Below, piece after piece: positions 13,934 to 21,167 of a stretch of DNA of 37,820 nucleotides. The DNA is taken from NCBI GenBank assembly GCA_031263685.1, contig JAISFI010000021.1, forward strand, positions 1 through 37,820. Reading direction: 5' to 3'. The translations under genes were made by a program, and so were the position numbers. Within the stretch, counting starts at the first letter, position 1. Each line of letters opens with the position of its first letter. The notes beneath the pieces were generated by a model. It worked only from the letters and a program-made list of their open reading frames with translations. It ran no database searches and had not been told where the DNA came from. Source of the stretch: Dysgonamonadaceae bacterium (GTDB taxonomy: Bacteria; Bacteroidota; Bacteroidia; Bacteroidales; Azobacteroidaceae).

Positions 13934-14407
13934 TTAAATGTGGGTGAAGCTTTCTAAGGACGCGTTCGCTCTTTCGGTACGTTCAAAACCTCTTTTGCGG
14001 CATTTTTTGCGCGGACGTTCGGTTAGGCCGTCGTCAAACATGCCCGGCCTTTTGCGTATTGCAGGTTGATAGCCGGCACGTTCTACCACTTTTTGAGGGG
14101 CAATGGATATACAGGTGGCCACCACATTTTTGCGCGTAATTTCGTGTATTTCATTGTTTTTGAAATACAGTACTTTGCTTAACCGGATACGTCCGGCTAC
14201 TATTTTTGCCAGCAGGGCGGATCTTTCCCGTGCTTCAAAAACGGATATACCGCTTTTGTCGATAAAGGCAAAGAACGGCACGTTTTTAGATATTAGGCCG
14301 TTCATGTTTTGTTCATTGCTTGTGGATATTGGCGCACCAATAGAGGCGCAATACACCTTTATTACGGTAATATGTCTGCTATTGCCTAAAATTTCTCCTA
14401 TTTTCAT
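13934..14407 (-). CDS. Unknown protein with basic C-terminus
   Basis: The product is 157 aa from the ATG at 14405-14407 (MKIGEILGNSRHITVIKVYC), chosen for its A/T-rich leader; the longer frame reads through palindromes. The N-terminal 110 residues look like a mixed alpha/beta domain (VPFFAFIDKSGISVFEARER). The last 40 residues are strongly basic (RKRPGMFDDG, RPRKKCRKRGFER) and may bind nucleic acid. It is followed by a terminator and lies next to the DUF1874 gene. Family unknown. Confidence 0.6.
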   Translation of the reverse strand: MKIGEILGNSRHITVIKVYCASIGAPISTSNEQNMNGLISKNVPFFAFIDKSGISVFEARERSALLAKIVAGRIRLSKVLYFKNNEIHEITRKNVVATCISIAPQKVVERAGYQPAIRKRPGMFDDGLTERPRKKCRKRGFERTERANASLESFTHI

Positions 14408-14461
14408 ATTATTATTTTTATTGATTTCTAATGAATGTTTGAGGCGTACCGATCCTGTGCG

Positions 14462-14496
14462 GGAGGCGGCCTCCACCTTCCCGGAAAAATTTTTCC
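14462..14496. repeat. Two adjacent palindromes upstream of a gene
   Basis: GGAGGC-G-GCCTCC (14462-14474) and GGAAAAATTTTTCC (14483-14496, perfect 14 bp) lie side by side 55-90 bp upstream of the 13934-14407 start. They could be operators; no matching copy was noticed elsewhere in the window. Confidence 0.4.
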
Positions 14497-14520
14497 TTCA
14501 GGCGCTTTTGGTTTTTTACG

Positions 14521-14540
14521 TGTGTGTGTGTGTGTGTGTG
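14521..14540. repeat. (TG)10 dinucleotide run
   Basis: Ten uninterrupted TG units lie just beyond the terminator of the 14627-15190 gene, in the gap upstream of 13934-14407. Such runs are prone to slippage. Confidence 0.95.
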
Positions 14541-14580
14541 CATAACGAAAAGCCCCTGCGTGAATGTACATGCAGGGGTT
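14541..14580 (-). terminator. Likely rho-independent terminator
   Basis: CCCCTGC (14553-14559) pairs with GCAGGGG (14572-14578), and the stem extends to about 12 bp with two wobbles. The minus-strand tail is CTTTTCGTTATG. It follows the 14627-15190 gene. Confidence 0.65.
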
Positions 14581-14604
14581 GGGAACGGGGACGCAAGGTG
14601 TACG

Positions 14605-14614
14605 CCCCCCCCCC
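14605..14614. repeat. C10 (G10 on minus strand) homopolymer
   Basis: Ten consecutive C residues lie 13 bp downstream of the 14627-15190 gene. It is non-coding here. Length variation or a sequencing error is likely at this site. Confidence 0.95.
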
Positions 14615-14626
14615 GTTTGGCAGTTG

Positions 14627-15190
14627 TTAGGCTGCTTTGGTTTGGGCGGCGGCCTTCGTTATTTTTACTTTGCCGTCCAAAATAGCATCTAACAACTTTA
14701 TTTGCTCACCTAACAATGAAATATATTTACATTGTTTCAAAATAGCCTCCGCGTGTCTGTGAAGGGCGGCTCTAAAATTGTCATTGCTAACGGTTGTTAG
14801 CGTGTGACCAAATCTAATTGTTAGGGCTGTGTTTTTCAATGGAATCTCACTTTGGACGACAGCGGATAAAGTACCGTTTTCGTCTGTTGCAAAAATTTCC
14901 CGTTCTGAAAGAAACGGGGTTAACAACTTTCGCTGTATAATCCCTGTGTCCTTGAACGCTGTTTCAAGATTTTTTGAGAGATTGTACTCTCCTAAAAGAA
15001 ACTTCGTGAAGGCCTTTACGATCGTAACGTCTTTACGATCAGTCAAGCCGCACAACTCGCAGTATCTGACTGTAAGCGTTTCTACGCCGTTTTTTGATAC
15101 TGATCTAGTTTGTTTTACTAAAACCAAATTGTTAGCCTTAAATGTAATGTCTTTCAAGGCTACGTTCTTAACTACATTAATTGTAATCAT
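14627..15190 (-). CDS. Unknown phage protein
   Basis: The product is 187 aa and starts MITINVVKNVALKDITFKANN. The N-terminus is beta-rich with a CELCGL segment (residues 44-49, CxxC). The middle carries FLLGEYNLSKNLETAF, and the C-terminus is helical (KQCKYISLLGEQIKLLDAILDG) ending in an Ala/Lys-rich tail. No family is recognised. It is among the first genes downstream of the leftward early promoter and probably acts early. Confidence 0.65.
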   Translation of the reverse strand: MITINVVKNVALKDITFKANNLVLVKQTRSVSKNGVETLTVRYCELCGLTDRKDVTIVKAFTKFLLGEYNLSKNLETAFKDTGIIQRKLLTPFLSEREIFATDENGTLSAVVQSEIPLKNTALTIRFGHTLTTVSNDNFRAALHRHAEAILKQCKYISLLGEQIKLLDAILDGKVKITKAAAQTKAA

Positions 15191-15289
15191 AATAAAATTT
15201 TGATAACAGTACCTTGTTACCGGGACATCCTTTTGTCCGTTTTTTTTGTTATTGTTATGCTTACAGGTACGTAAGCGTTATTAATTATT

Positions 15290-15508
15290 TTAAAGGCAAA
15301 TAAAATATTTTCGCGTTATTTGCCTTGTGATTATTTCTTCGTATTCGTTCAATACGTCGATAACAGCACCGTGTTGTACTGTTTCAAGTCGATCATATTT
15401 ACAGGAATAAACTGTGTTTCTTTTTAACCACGCAACTAACGCGCTTTCGTTATTAGTTGCATCAAATATAATCCCGGTTTTTTGATCCCGGAGTTGAAAA
15501 CTTTTCAT
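15290..15508 (-). CDS. Small hypothetical early protein
   Basis: The product is 72 aa (MKSFQLRDQKTGIIFDATNNES...). It is a compact beta/alpha protein with no recognised motif. It is the first well-supported gene of the leftward block, about 330 bp downstream of the promoter in the left copy of the 79-bp repeat, and has an AT-rich leader. Confidence 0.6.
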   Translation of the reverse strand: MKSFQLRDQKTGIIFDATNNESALVAWLKRNTVYSCKYDRLETVQHGAVIDVLNEYEEIITRQITRKYFICL

Positions 15509-15637
15509 ATTTTATTTTTTTAATTGTTATTACTTACTCAAACTTTTATCCGGACTTGTAACCGGCGTTCTTTCTTTTCGGAACGGTGTTTTAAGTTGTA
15601 TCAGGTTGGAATAACAAAATAATTGTAAGCGCCTTTA

Positions 15638-15763
15638 TTACCTACTACGGAGATAATGCAGGAAAGTATAAACAGCGTCCTGAAACAGGCACGCGGCGTT
15701 TATACCGCTTGAATCATTTTGCCTCTCTTTCAAATATCGCTTGCAGCCCGTTAGCCGCCGCAT
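15638..15763 (-). CDS. Possible 41-aa leader peptide
   Basis: A 41-aa frame starts at the ATG at 15761-15763 (MRRLTGCKRYLKERQ) and ends at the TAA at 15638-15640 (CLFQDAVYTFLHYLRSR). It lies in the 330-bp leader between the leftward promoter and the 15290-15508 gene. The leader also holds a hairpin at 15821-15842 (CCAAAACTG with CAGTTTGG). I have a vague memory of similar ...FQDAVYTFLHYLRSR ends in Bacteroides sequences. Whether it is translated is uncertain; the leader may instead be a regulatory RNA. Confidence 0.3.
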   Translation of the reverse strand: MRRLTGCKRYLKERQNDSSGINAACLFQDAVYTFLHYLRSR

Positions 15764-15846
15764 TGATAAGATTAAGTAGCTTGTTTGTGTGCTAAGATGC
15801 TACCTTATTTCGTTCTTAAACCAAAACTGTTTTTCAGTTTGGTAAC

Positions 15847-15925
15847 GCAAAGGTAAGGCCGTCAAGTTTATTTTTCCAAATATATTTACTTAAAAAACAT
15901 TAATATACAAAATATATTTTGCTTT
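15847..15925. repeat. 79-bp direct repeat, left copy (promoter/operator)
   Basis: This copy is identical over all 79 bp to 16705-16783. It contains AAATATATTT (15878-15887) and the 14-bp palindrome CAAAATATATTTTG (15908-15921), likely operator sites, plus a leftward promoter. A half of the palindrome recurs at the -33 region of the repressor promoter (about 15992-16000). Confidence 0.95.
15848..15880 (-). promoter_or_regulatory. Leftward early promoter
   Basis: The minus strand reads TTTG (15877-15880), 21 bp, TACCTTTG (15848-15855), the Bacteroidetes consensus. The AAATATATTT palindrome overlaps the -33 element, so a bound repressor would block it. It faces the long leftward block. Confidence 0.6.
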
Positions 15926-15996
15926 ATGATTGTAAATTATTGATAGTCGGATAGATAGTTATTGTATGATTTTAGGGTATGTTTTTCTTTATATAT

Positions 15997-16028
15997 TTTG
16001 GTTTATGGGTCTAAATGCTTTATCTTTG
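15997..16028 (+). promoter_or_regulatory. Repressor promoter
   Basis: TTTG (15997-16000), 20 bp, TATCTTTG (16021-16028) lies 16 bp before the repressor ATG. The -33 region reads ATATATTTTG, matching half of the operator palindrome in the 79-bp repeats, which suggests autoregulation. Confidence 0.7.
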
Positions 16029-16044
16029 TCTTAAAATTACAGAT

Positions 16045-16347
16045 ATGCGAATAAAAGAGTGTGCAAAGGAAAATAAAGTGACTTTAAAAGAAGTTGCTAA
16101 TAAGTTGGGGGTTACTGCACAAGCCTTACAAAGTGTTATGCACGGAAATCCAACCCTAAATAACTTGCAAAAGGTAGCAAACGCAATTGGCGTACCGATT
16201 GAAGATCTATTTGTAGCCCCTAATAAACCGGCTATTCAACCCCAAACGCCCCCCGTACCACCTGTGACCCGCGCGGATATTCGTAGCCTTTGTTGTCCTT
16301 ACTGTGGAAAGAAGTTAGAACTAATTAAACGTATCGACGAAAAATGA
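16045..16347 (+). CDS. XRE-family helix-turn-helix repressor with C-terminal CxxC
   Basis: The product is 100 aa from the ATG at 16045 (MRIKECAKENKVTLKEVANK), chosen because it lies just after a clear promoter and at the normal XRE start. Residues about 12-57 form the HTH: VTLKEVANKLGVTAQALQSVM, then NLQKVANAIGVPIEDLF. A Pro-rich linker (IQPQTPPVPPV) and a tail with CPYCGKKLE follow; this single CxxC could bind zinc as a dimer. It lies between two identical operator-like repeats and opposite the leftward promoters, so it is the likely lysogeny repressor. No peptidase domain is present, so SOS cleavage of the LexA/CI type is not expected. That role is inferred from context. Confidence 0.85.
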   Translation: MRIKECAKENKVTLKEVANKLGVTAQALQSVMHGNPTLNNLQKVANAIGVPIEDLFVAPNKPAIQPQTPPVPPVTRADIRSLCCPYCGKKLELIKRIDEK

Positions 16348-16366
16348 TATGTAACCGATAACAAAA

Positions 16367-16391
16367 TGATACGTTTGGTTTATACGTATCA
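16367..16391. repeat. Inverted repeat downstream of the repressor
   Basis: TGATACGT (16367-16374) and ACGTATCA (16384-16391) form perfect 8-bp arms around 9 nt. On the minus strand it is followed by TTTTGTT. It may be a second terminator for the leftward 58-aa gene or an operator. Confidence 0.45.
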
Positions 16392-16442
16392 CACAGGCAA
16401 AAAAAAGAGGTGATGCAAAAAGTGAGTGCACAGGTAGAATAG

Positions 16443-16480
16443 AAAATAAAAACGCCCCGTATAACTGCTATACGGGGCGT
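16443..16480 (-). terminator. Strong terminator between convergent genes
   Basis: A perfect 12-bp stem (ACGCCCCGTATA 16452-16463 with TATACGGGGCGT 16469-16480) has a 5-nt loop and, on the minus strand, the tail TTTTTATTTTC. It ends the 16502-16678 gene and may also stop rightward repressor transcription. Confidence 0.85.
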
Positions 16481-16501
16481 GTGATGTTTGTATTATATCC
16501 C

Positions 16502-16678
16502 TTATGCAGGGATACGATGCTTGCAATGCTTGCAACTTTTTGTTGCTTTGCAGCGTCTTAATCTTTTGGCTTTTCGCTCTTCATCGCTGCCCATAAAGCC
16601 AAGAACGATGCCTGTTATAAATAGCCCCGTACAGACAGAGGCGACACTAATCAGAAACAAGGATGCAAAAAACGGCAT
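16502..16678 (-). CDS. 58-aa membrane peptide with Cys/His-rich tail
   Basis: The product is 58 aa from the ATG at 16676-16678 (MPFFASLFLISVASVCTGLF), preferred over a TTG two codons upstream. One transmembrane helix (residues 4-29) is followed by a basic, Cys/His-rich tail (RLRRCKATKSCKHCKHRIP). It is a single-gene unit: the right copy of the 79-bp operator repeat lies just upstream and a strong terminator just downstream. It should therefore be controlled in parallel with the early block. Function unknown; superinfection exclusion, lysis timing or a toxin-like role are all possible. Confidence 0.65.
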   Translation of the reverse strand: MPFFASLFLISVASVCTGLFITGIVLGFMGSDEERKAKRLRRCKATKSCKHCKHRIPA

Positions 16679-16704
16679 AATCAAATAATTTTAAGTTTAT
16701 GGGG

Positions 16705-16783
16705 GCAAAGGTAAGGCCGTCAAGTTTATTTTTCCAAATATATTTACTTAAAAAACATTAATATACAAAATATATTTTGCTTT
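16705..16783. repeat. 79-bp direct repeat, right copy (promoter/operator)
   Basis: This copy is identical to 15847-15925, offset by 858 bp. It carries the same palindromes (16736-16745 and 16766-16779). Similarity fades beyond it (TTATTGATA shared), so the original duplication was probably longer. Confidence 0.95.
16706..16738 (-). promoter_or_regulatory. Leftward promoter of the 58-aa membrane peptide
   Basis: Same promoter as in the left copy: TTTG (16735-16738), 21 bp, TACCTTTG (16706-16713). The predicted start lies about 20 bp before the ATG of the 58-aa gene. Confidence 0.6.
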
Positions 16784-17563
16784 GTCAATATAAGTTATTG
16801 ATAATAAGGCAGATAAAAATACACGCTATACAAATACACGTGGTAACATGTATCCCCCCCTCTCACACACACGCGCGCGTACAATAATTTCAATTTTGTA
16901 AGTTTTTTGTAAACCTGAGAAAGTGAAACGACGATAAGTAATTGATACTTAGACAAATAACGAAAAAATACGAAAAATTATGTACTGTCTTTCTTTCGGT
17001 TAACTCTTTGTCCTTCAATGAAATACACTTTAAACAATCGTTTAATTTTGACTGTTATTTAGAATCAATCTATATAGCAAATCGGTCGAATCTTGTCTAA
17101 AAACTTAGACAATGTTTTGGTTCACTTTTGTTAGAAGTTATGCGGAAAGTGAAATAAAAAAAAGTGTTTTGTTTTTCTTTTGTTATAAGTGAACCTTTTA
17201 ATCGGTTGGTAGCCAATCAATTAACGAAAAAAAATAACGAGGAGGGTAGCCTCCCGTGTGCGGAGACCATTTACATAACCGACCCCAAATTTTCAGTTTC
17301 GTTTTTTGAGCTATTCCTGACATATTGAAACTTTTAATATTTTCGCTTTGTCTATTTTGTCCCCTCCTTTCCCTCAAAAAAACATCAATCCAAATTCCAA
17401 TTACTGCTCAATATTGTTGGCCTGACACCTTTCAAAGTACGATAACATTGGAGGCACATTATCAAAACAAATTCCCTGACGTACACAAATTCATTTTACA
17501 TAATTCCGAAATTTTTTTCGGGACTCGAAATTTGAGTCTCGTTTTTGGCGATTTTGTGACTTT
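16784..17563. other. AT-rich intergenic region with inverted repeats
   Basis: No convincing gene is seen in these 780 bp. The region holds TTGTCTAA/TTAGACAA (17093-17112, perfect 8-bp hairpin) and a further TTAGACAA at 16949-16956. It also holds GGTTCACTT (17119-17127), AAAGTGAA (17146-17153) and AAGTGAACC (17187-17195). There is a short hairpin GGAGG/CCTCC (17241-17254) with a minus-strand T8 run, and a near-palindrome GACTC..AAATTT..GAGTC (about 17522-17538). It is a candidate regulatory or replication region. An open frame at 17325-17606 starts with TTG and reads through the promoter, so it is not accepted. Confidence 0.5.
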
Positions 17564-17598
17564 TTTGGCTGTTATCGAAAAAAAAATCCATATCTTTG
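17564..17598 (+). promoter_or_regulatory. Rightward promoter of the 17627 gene
   Basis: TATCTTTG (17591-17598) is a perfect -7 element; the best -33 TTTG (17564-17567) is 23 bp away, slightly long. The ATG follows 28 bp after the -7 element with an A-rich leader. Confidence 0.55.
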
Positions 17599-17626
17599 CA
17601 AACTGAAACAAAATTCACAAAACAAA

Positions 17627-18517
17627 ATGAGCAAATCCGAACATCAGGTTATCAAGTTTCTCGATCAGCATAATTTCAAATCAGAAATGGATCGAAAAAT
17701 GATTCTTTGGTTTTGCGAGAATGATCTGAATCTTGATTACGAGAAACCTTCCAAATTTTCCTGTAAGGGCATAGACACTGCAATTTTCAAGGAATGGTTC
17801 GAAAACGGGTTTGGCTCCGGAGATATTGTCCGGCTGGATGGGAAGCTCGCAATAATCGGCGTCTGCAATACGGAAAAGGCAAGAGTGGAAGCTACTCTGG
17901 AGGGTGAAACGCTGAATCGAAAGCGTTATGAAGTCCGGGTTTCCGAACTCTCCAAAGCTACCGGGAAAGAGTCTTCGCGCTTCAGGTACATGCTCGGACT
18001 TTACGACCTGCAATTCAGCGAACAGTTCCAGTTGATTGTGAGGAAGAACCTGCCGTCGGCAAAGGATCGCGTCAGTTTCCGGAGTGCTGGTGTCCGTGGC
18101 GTTGGCGTAATCCGGTCTGTTTCAAAGGAAGAAGACAGGTTTGAGCTTTTTTGCTATCACATTCAGCAGACCGGCGAATTGAAATATTCCATGCACGAAG
18201 AAATATCGCCGATGAGTGAATATACGTTTGACGTGATGACGGTTAACGAGCGCCGTCGATTCGAAACCCGCCTCCGGAAAGAAGGAAAAAGCTGGAATGA
18301 CAAGCTTCACCGTATCGAGCCGGTCGAGGCAATGGCTCCGGAGGGAAGCGAGTATTGGTACATCACCGACAAAATGAAGCTTGCCAGCGACAGGGAAAAC
18401 GGAAAATTCACCTCCCGTGAGCGCTATCGTTGCGGTAACTACTTCATTACCAGGAATGACGGGCAGGAAAACCTTGCCAGGATTACCGAACAGCTGCGCG
18501 ATTTTCTTGCCCGCTGA
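17627..18517 (+). CDS. Conserved Bacteroidetes protein of unknown function
   Basis: The product is 296 aa. The N-terminus (HQVIKFLDQHNFKSEMDRKMIL) is helical. The middle (about 60-200) is beta-rich with VRGVGVIRSV and YSMHEEISPMSEYTFDVM. The C-terminal part holds LRKEGKSWNDKLHRIEPV and YWYITDKMKLASDRENGKFTS-type segments. I recall this pattern (KxWNDKLHRxEP, YWYIxDKxxV) from a family common on Bacteroides mobile elements and phages, without known function. It has its own promoter and is transcribed against the 830-aa gene. It may regulate or assist replication; that is inference. Confidence 0.75.
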   Translation: MSKSEHQVIKFLDQHNFKSEMDRKMILWFCENDLNLDYEKPSKFSCKGIDTAIFKEWFENGFGSGDIVRLDGKLAIIGVCNTEKARVEATLEGETLNRKRYEVRVSELSKATGKESSRFRYMLGLYDLQFSEQFQLIVRKNLPSAKDRVSFRSAGVRGVGVIRSVSKEEDRFELFCYHIQQTGELKYSMHEEISPMSEYTFDVMTVNERRRFETRLRKEGKSWNDKLHRIEPVEAMAPEGSEYWYITDKMKLASDRENGKFTSRERYRCGNYFITRNDGQENLARITEQLRDFLAR

Positions 18518-18644
18518 CCGGTAACGTTTCCAGTCCAAAATCCCATGATTCCAAAACCGCACATCCAACCCGCCCCATAACGTTCGCGTATTGCCCATTT
18601 TCAGCCCCGCCACGCCATTTTTATATCCATTTGGTACTCTTGTG

Positions 18645-21137
18645 TCACTCGACTGGAATAACGCTCTTAAAACCCCTTAAATCGTTCCAATTTTTTATCA
18701 GGCACGCACTGAACATTCTTGTCCGGAGATCATAACCCCCTCCGTTTTCCGGCGGGTTCCTGTTGCAGACCACGCTGGCGAATCCCTGCTCGATGTCATC
18801 GAAGGCCATCCCGCCTTTCTCAACCTCTCCCACGTAAAACCGGCACATCGCCTGCCTGTTGACGAAATCCTGCTTCCTCTGCTCGACTGTTCCGTCATCG
18901 TTGATTTCAAAATACTCGATGAGGAAGTTGTATATGGCGAGTTCTATCGGCGTGAGTTCCCTGAAGCGGTTATCATCATCTCCCCGCAGGATAATTTCCT
19001 GCATGTACTTCATGTCGCCTTCATAGCTGCCCGGCCTCGACAGCCGCGAAACAACCGGTACAGGCTGGGCGTGTATGTCCTTGAAGGCTTTTTTCGAAAT
19101 GATGTAAACATCTCTCCCGCTCCTTTGCGTCTTCTGGAAATCAATAATCAGGTCTGTTTCGTCCGGCTGGAAGGGTTTTGCCGTTACGGGGTATTCTGTC
19201 CCGCCGATGTTTACCCTGCCTTCTTCAATCATCTGGACGGTTGCATCGTAAGCGTGCCTGGTAATGCACCTGCCAAAGTCTGCCGCCTCAAATGAAAGTC
19301 CGTCGGGATTTGCCTGCCTGACGGTTATGTTGCCGTCTTCATCAGCTTCATCAAACTGGTAGTGTGGCAGTAAGCAGTCCCAAAGCTGGTTGATGAATAT
19401 CTTGTCGCTTCGGTCGAGACAGTACGGCAGGTTCGAGATGACCGTTTCAATTTCTTCAACTGGGAAGAATTGCAGTTGCATCCTTGCCTTTGCCGCCTTG
19501 TAGTTTGTGTATGCCGGATGCCAGCCGCCATTTGCCTTTTCGGACATGTAGCCGGCAACAACGCCTGCCGATTCCTTTGCCTGCTGGGTGTTGCCTGTTT
19601 CTGTTCGCTGGCTGTCGGTCGGGGGATTGCCTTCACCTTCTGTTTTTTTCTGAGAATTTTCTGTCCGGCGATTCTTGCGGGGAGGAAGCATGGCAAAATT
19701 TTCCCCGTCGTTTTTGTTCAGGCTGGGAGTTTGTCCGCAGATGACTTCAGTGAATCCGCCGTCATCGTCATCTTCCAAAAATCCATTTTCAAACTGGGAG
19801 TCCTCTTCCCGGCTGTCCAGTCCAAAATTTTTCAACCTGGAAGGTTCTGCTGCGGGTTCGTCATCTTCAAAATTTTCATCAGCTGGGAAATCCAGTTCGA
19901 GAGTGAAAAAATTTCTGCTCTCGATGCTTTCCGCCCTATTAGAAAAAACAGTCCTTTCAGTCCTGTTTTTTTTCTCTTTTTTTAAATCTTGTTTAAATTC
20001 CAAGCTTTTAAAAGATTGATCTTTAAAAAAATTGGAAAAAATGCCTGCTAAGGCATTTTTCAGCGTTTCTTTTTGGATTTCTTTTTGGGGTTCTCTTTTT
20101 CTTTTCTTTGTATTACTTTCTTTTCTTTTTCTCCCCCTTTTTCTTTCCCTTTTTCTTTGGGAGGGTTCATCATGGCAAAAACTGTCGGTGGCGAATGTGG
20201 CGAAATCGGCGGAATCTGAGAATGTGGCGAAATCTGAGCGGAAAAATCCGGTGAGGAAATAGGTCAATTCGGGGATAATAGCGGCGGCGTCGGAAATCGG
20301 GTGCTCAAAAATCGCATCGGTTATGTAATCAAGATCCTGGGAAAGTACGGTTTTGGGGGTTGCAGCCTTGAGATATTCGTAAAACCGGTCGCGATCGGCA
20401 AGATTTGAGAGATCTTCCAGCAGTTCGATCAGGAATGAGGATGGCGAAATTGGGTCGGTGGTGTAATTTTGTGGAATGTTTTCATCAGATGGTACTATTT
20501 CAGGACAGATGGTACTATTTTGGGACAGATGGTACTCTTTTGGGACAGATGGTACTATTTCAGGACATGTTGATGGTACTATTTCAGGACAGATGGTACT
20601 ATTTTGGTCGATATTATTGGGGTTGCTCAAATTTGACATACCCTGCTCAATTTTGACAGGGGTCTCTGTATTGGAGTTGCTCAAATTTGACATACCCTGC
20701 TCAATTTCATCTCCTAAATTTTTTATCAACGCATACCCCAACGATTCAAGCATTTTTTCGTTATTATCATATAACGCTTGAGTAAAACTTTTCTTATTGG
20801 AGTCGTTTAATTTAGTGAAAGCGTATACCAATGAAGCAAATCTGTCCAGATCAACAAAATAAGAAACAGAGCTATTGGATAAATCGCCGTTTTTATTGTA
20901 TGTTATTATTTTTGCTGATTCCAGAATTTCGATAGCGGCTGGAATCGTATTTCTACTAATATGCCTCTTCTTTGAAATTTCGTTTAATGAAATTGCTACG
21001 CAATTGGCGCCGGATTTTGTGGCGTTTTCTAAATAAGTATCCAATATATATTCAAACACTGAATGTACGTTTGGTTTACCGAGCATCTCTGCATATTCGG
21101 CGTAATGGCGGGAAAGTTTGATTGTTTTTGTCGTCAT
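18645..21137 (-). CDS. Large winged-helix protein, candidate replication initiator
   Basis: The product is 830 aa. Residues about 25-105 look like a winged helix: HSVFEYILDTYLENATKSG, then ISLNEISKKRHISRNTIPAA, then IEILESAKIITYNKNGDL. A linker (about 140-215) carries two IEQGMSNLSN units and repeated CPEIVPS segments, encoded by iteron-like DNA. A long charged, disordered region follows (KRERKRGRKRKES, DEEP/DDDDGG stretches). The C-terminal 280 residues are folded (YKAAKARMQLQFFPVEEIE...). The layout of DNA-binding head and internal DNA repeats resembles phage initiators whose origin lies inside the gene, such as lambda O. No helicase or polymerase motif is seen. The role is inference. Confidence 0.65.
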   Translation of the reverse strand: MTTKTIKLSRHYAEYAEMLGKPNVHSVFEYILDTYLENATKSGANCVAISLNEISKKRHISRNTIPAAIEILESAKIITYNKNGDLSNSSVSYFVDLDRFASLVYAFTKLNDSNKKSFTQALYDNNEKMLESLGYALIKNLGDEIEQGMSNLSNSNTETPVKIEQGMSNLSNPNNIDQNSTICPEIVPSTCPEIVPSVPKEYHLSQNSTICPEIVPSDENIPQNYTTDPISPSSFLIELLEDLSNLADRDRFYEYLKAATPKTVLSQDLDYITDAIFEHPISDAAAIIPELTYFLTGFFRSDFATFSDSADFATFATDSFCHDEPSQRKRERKRGRKRKESNTKKRKREPQKEIQKETLKNALAGIFSNFFKDQSFKSLEFKQDLKKEKKNRTERTVFSNRAESIESRNFFTLELDFPADENFEDDEPAAEPSRLKNFGLDSREEDSQFENGFLEDDDDGGFTEVICGQTPSLNKNDGENFAMLPPRKNRRTENSQKKTEGEGNPPTDSQRTETGNTQQAKESAGVVAGYMSEKANGGWHPAYTNYKAAKARMQLQFFPVEEIETVISNLPYCLDRSDKIFINQLWDCLLPHYQFDEADEDGNITVRQANPDGLSFEAADFGRCITRHAYDATVQMIEEGRVNIGGTEYPVTAKPFQPDETDLIIDFQKTQRSGRDVYIISKKAFKDIHAQPVPVVSRLSRPGSYEGDMKYMQEIILRGDDDNRFRELTPIELAIYNFLIEYFEINDDGTVEQRKQDFVNRQAMCRFYVGEVEKGGMAFDDIEQGFASVVCNRNPPENGGGYDLRTRMFSACLIKNWNDLRGFKSVIPVE
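20486..20607. repeat. Six iteron-like 20-bp tandem repeats
   Basis: Units reading CAGATGGTACTATTTCAGGA or close variants begin at 20486, 20506, 20526, 20546, 20566 (24 bp, with an insertion) and 20590. They lie inside the 830-aa gene. Changes are limited to the ATTT(CA/TG)GGA portion. They could be initiator-binding iterons of a replication origin or simply a protein repeat. Confidence 0.9.
20623..20707. repeat. Two identical 31-bp direct repeats
   Basis: The 31-bp sequence beginning TTGCTCAAATTTGACATA occurs at 20623-20653 and 20677-20707 (period 54 bp), immediately beside the 20-bp iteron-like array and inside the same gene. It encodes the repeated IEQGMSNLSN segment. Confidence 0.95.
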
Positions 21138-21167
21138 ATTTTTTATATTTATAAGTTAGTTATTAAT

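Noticed and set aside
14103-14630. 175-aa rightward open frame downstream of the 13829-13860 promoter-like site
   Set aside because: It is mostly the antisense shadow of the 13934-14407 gene and then runs into the TG repeat and C10 tract, giving low-complexity residues.
17325-17606. 93-aa rightward open frame in the large gap
   Set aside because: It starts with TTG, has no leader signals, and its end reads through the promoter of the 17627 gene; composition is that of AT-rich spacer.
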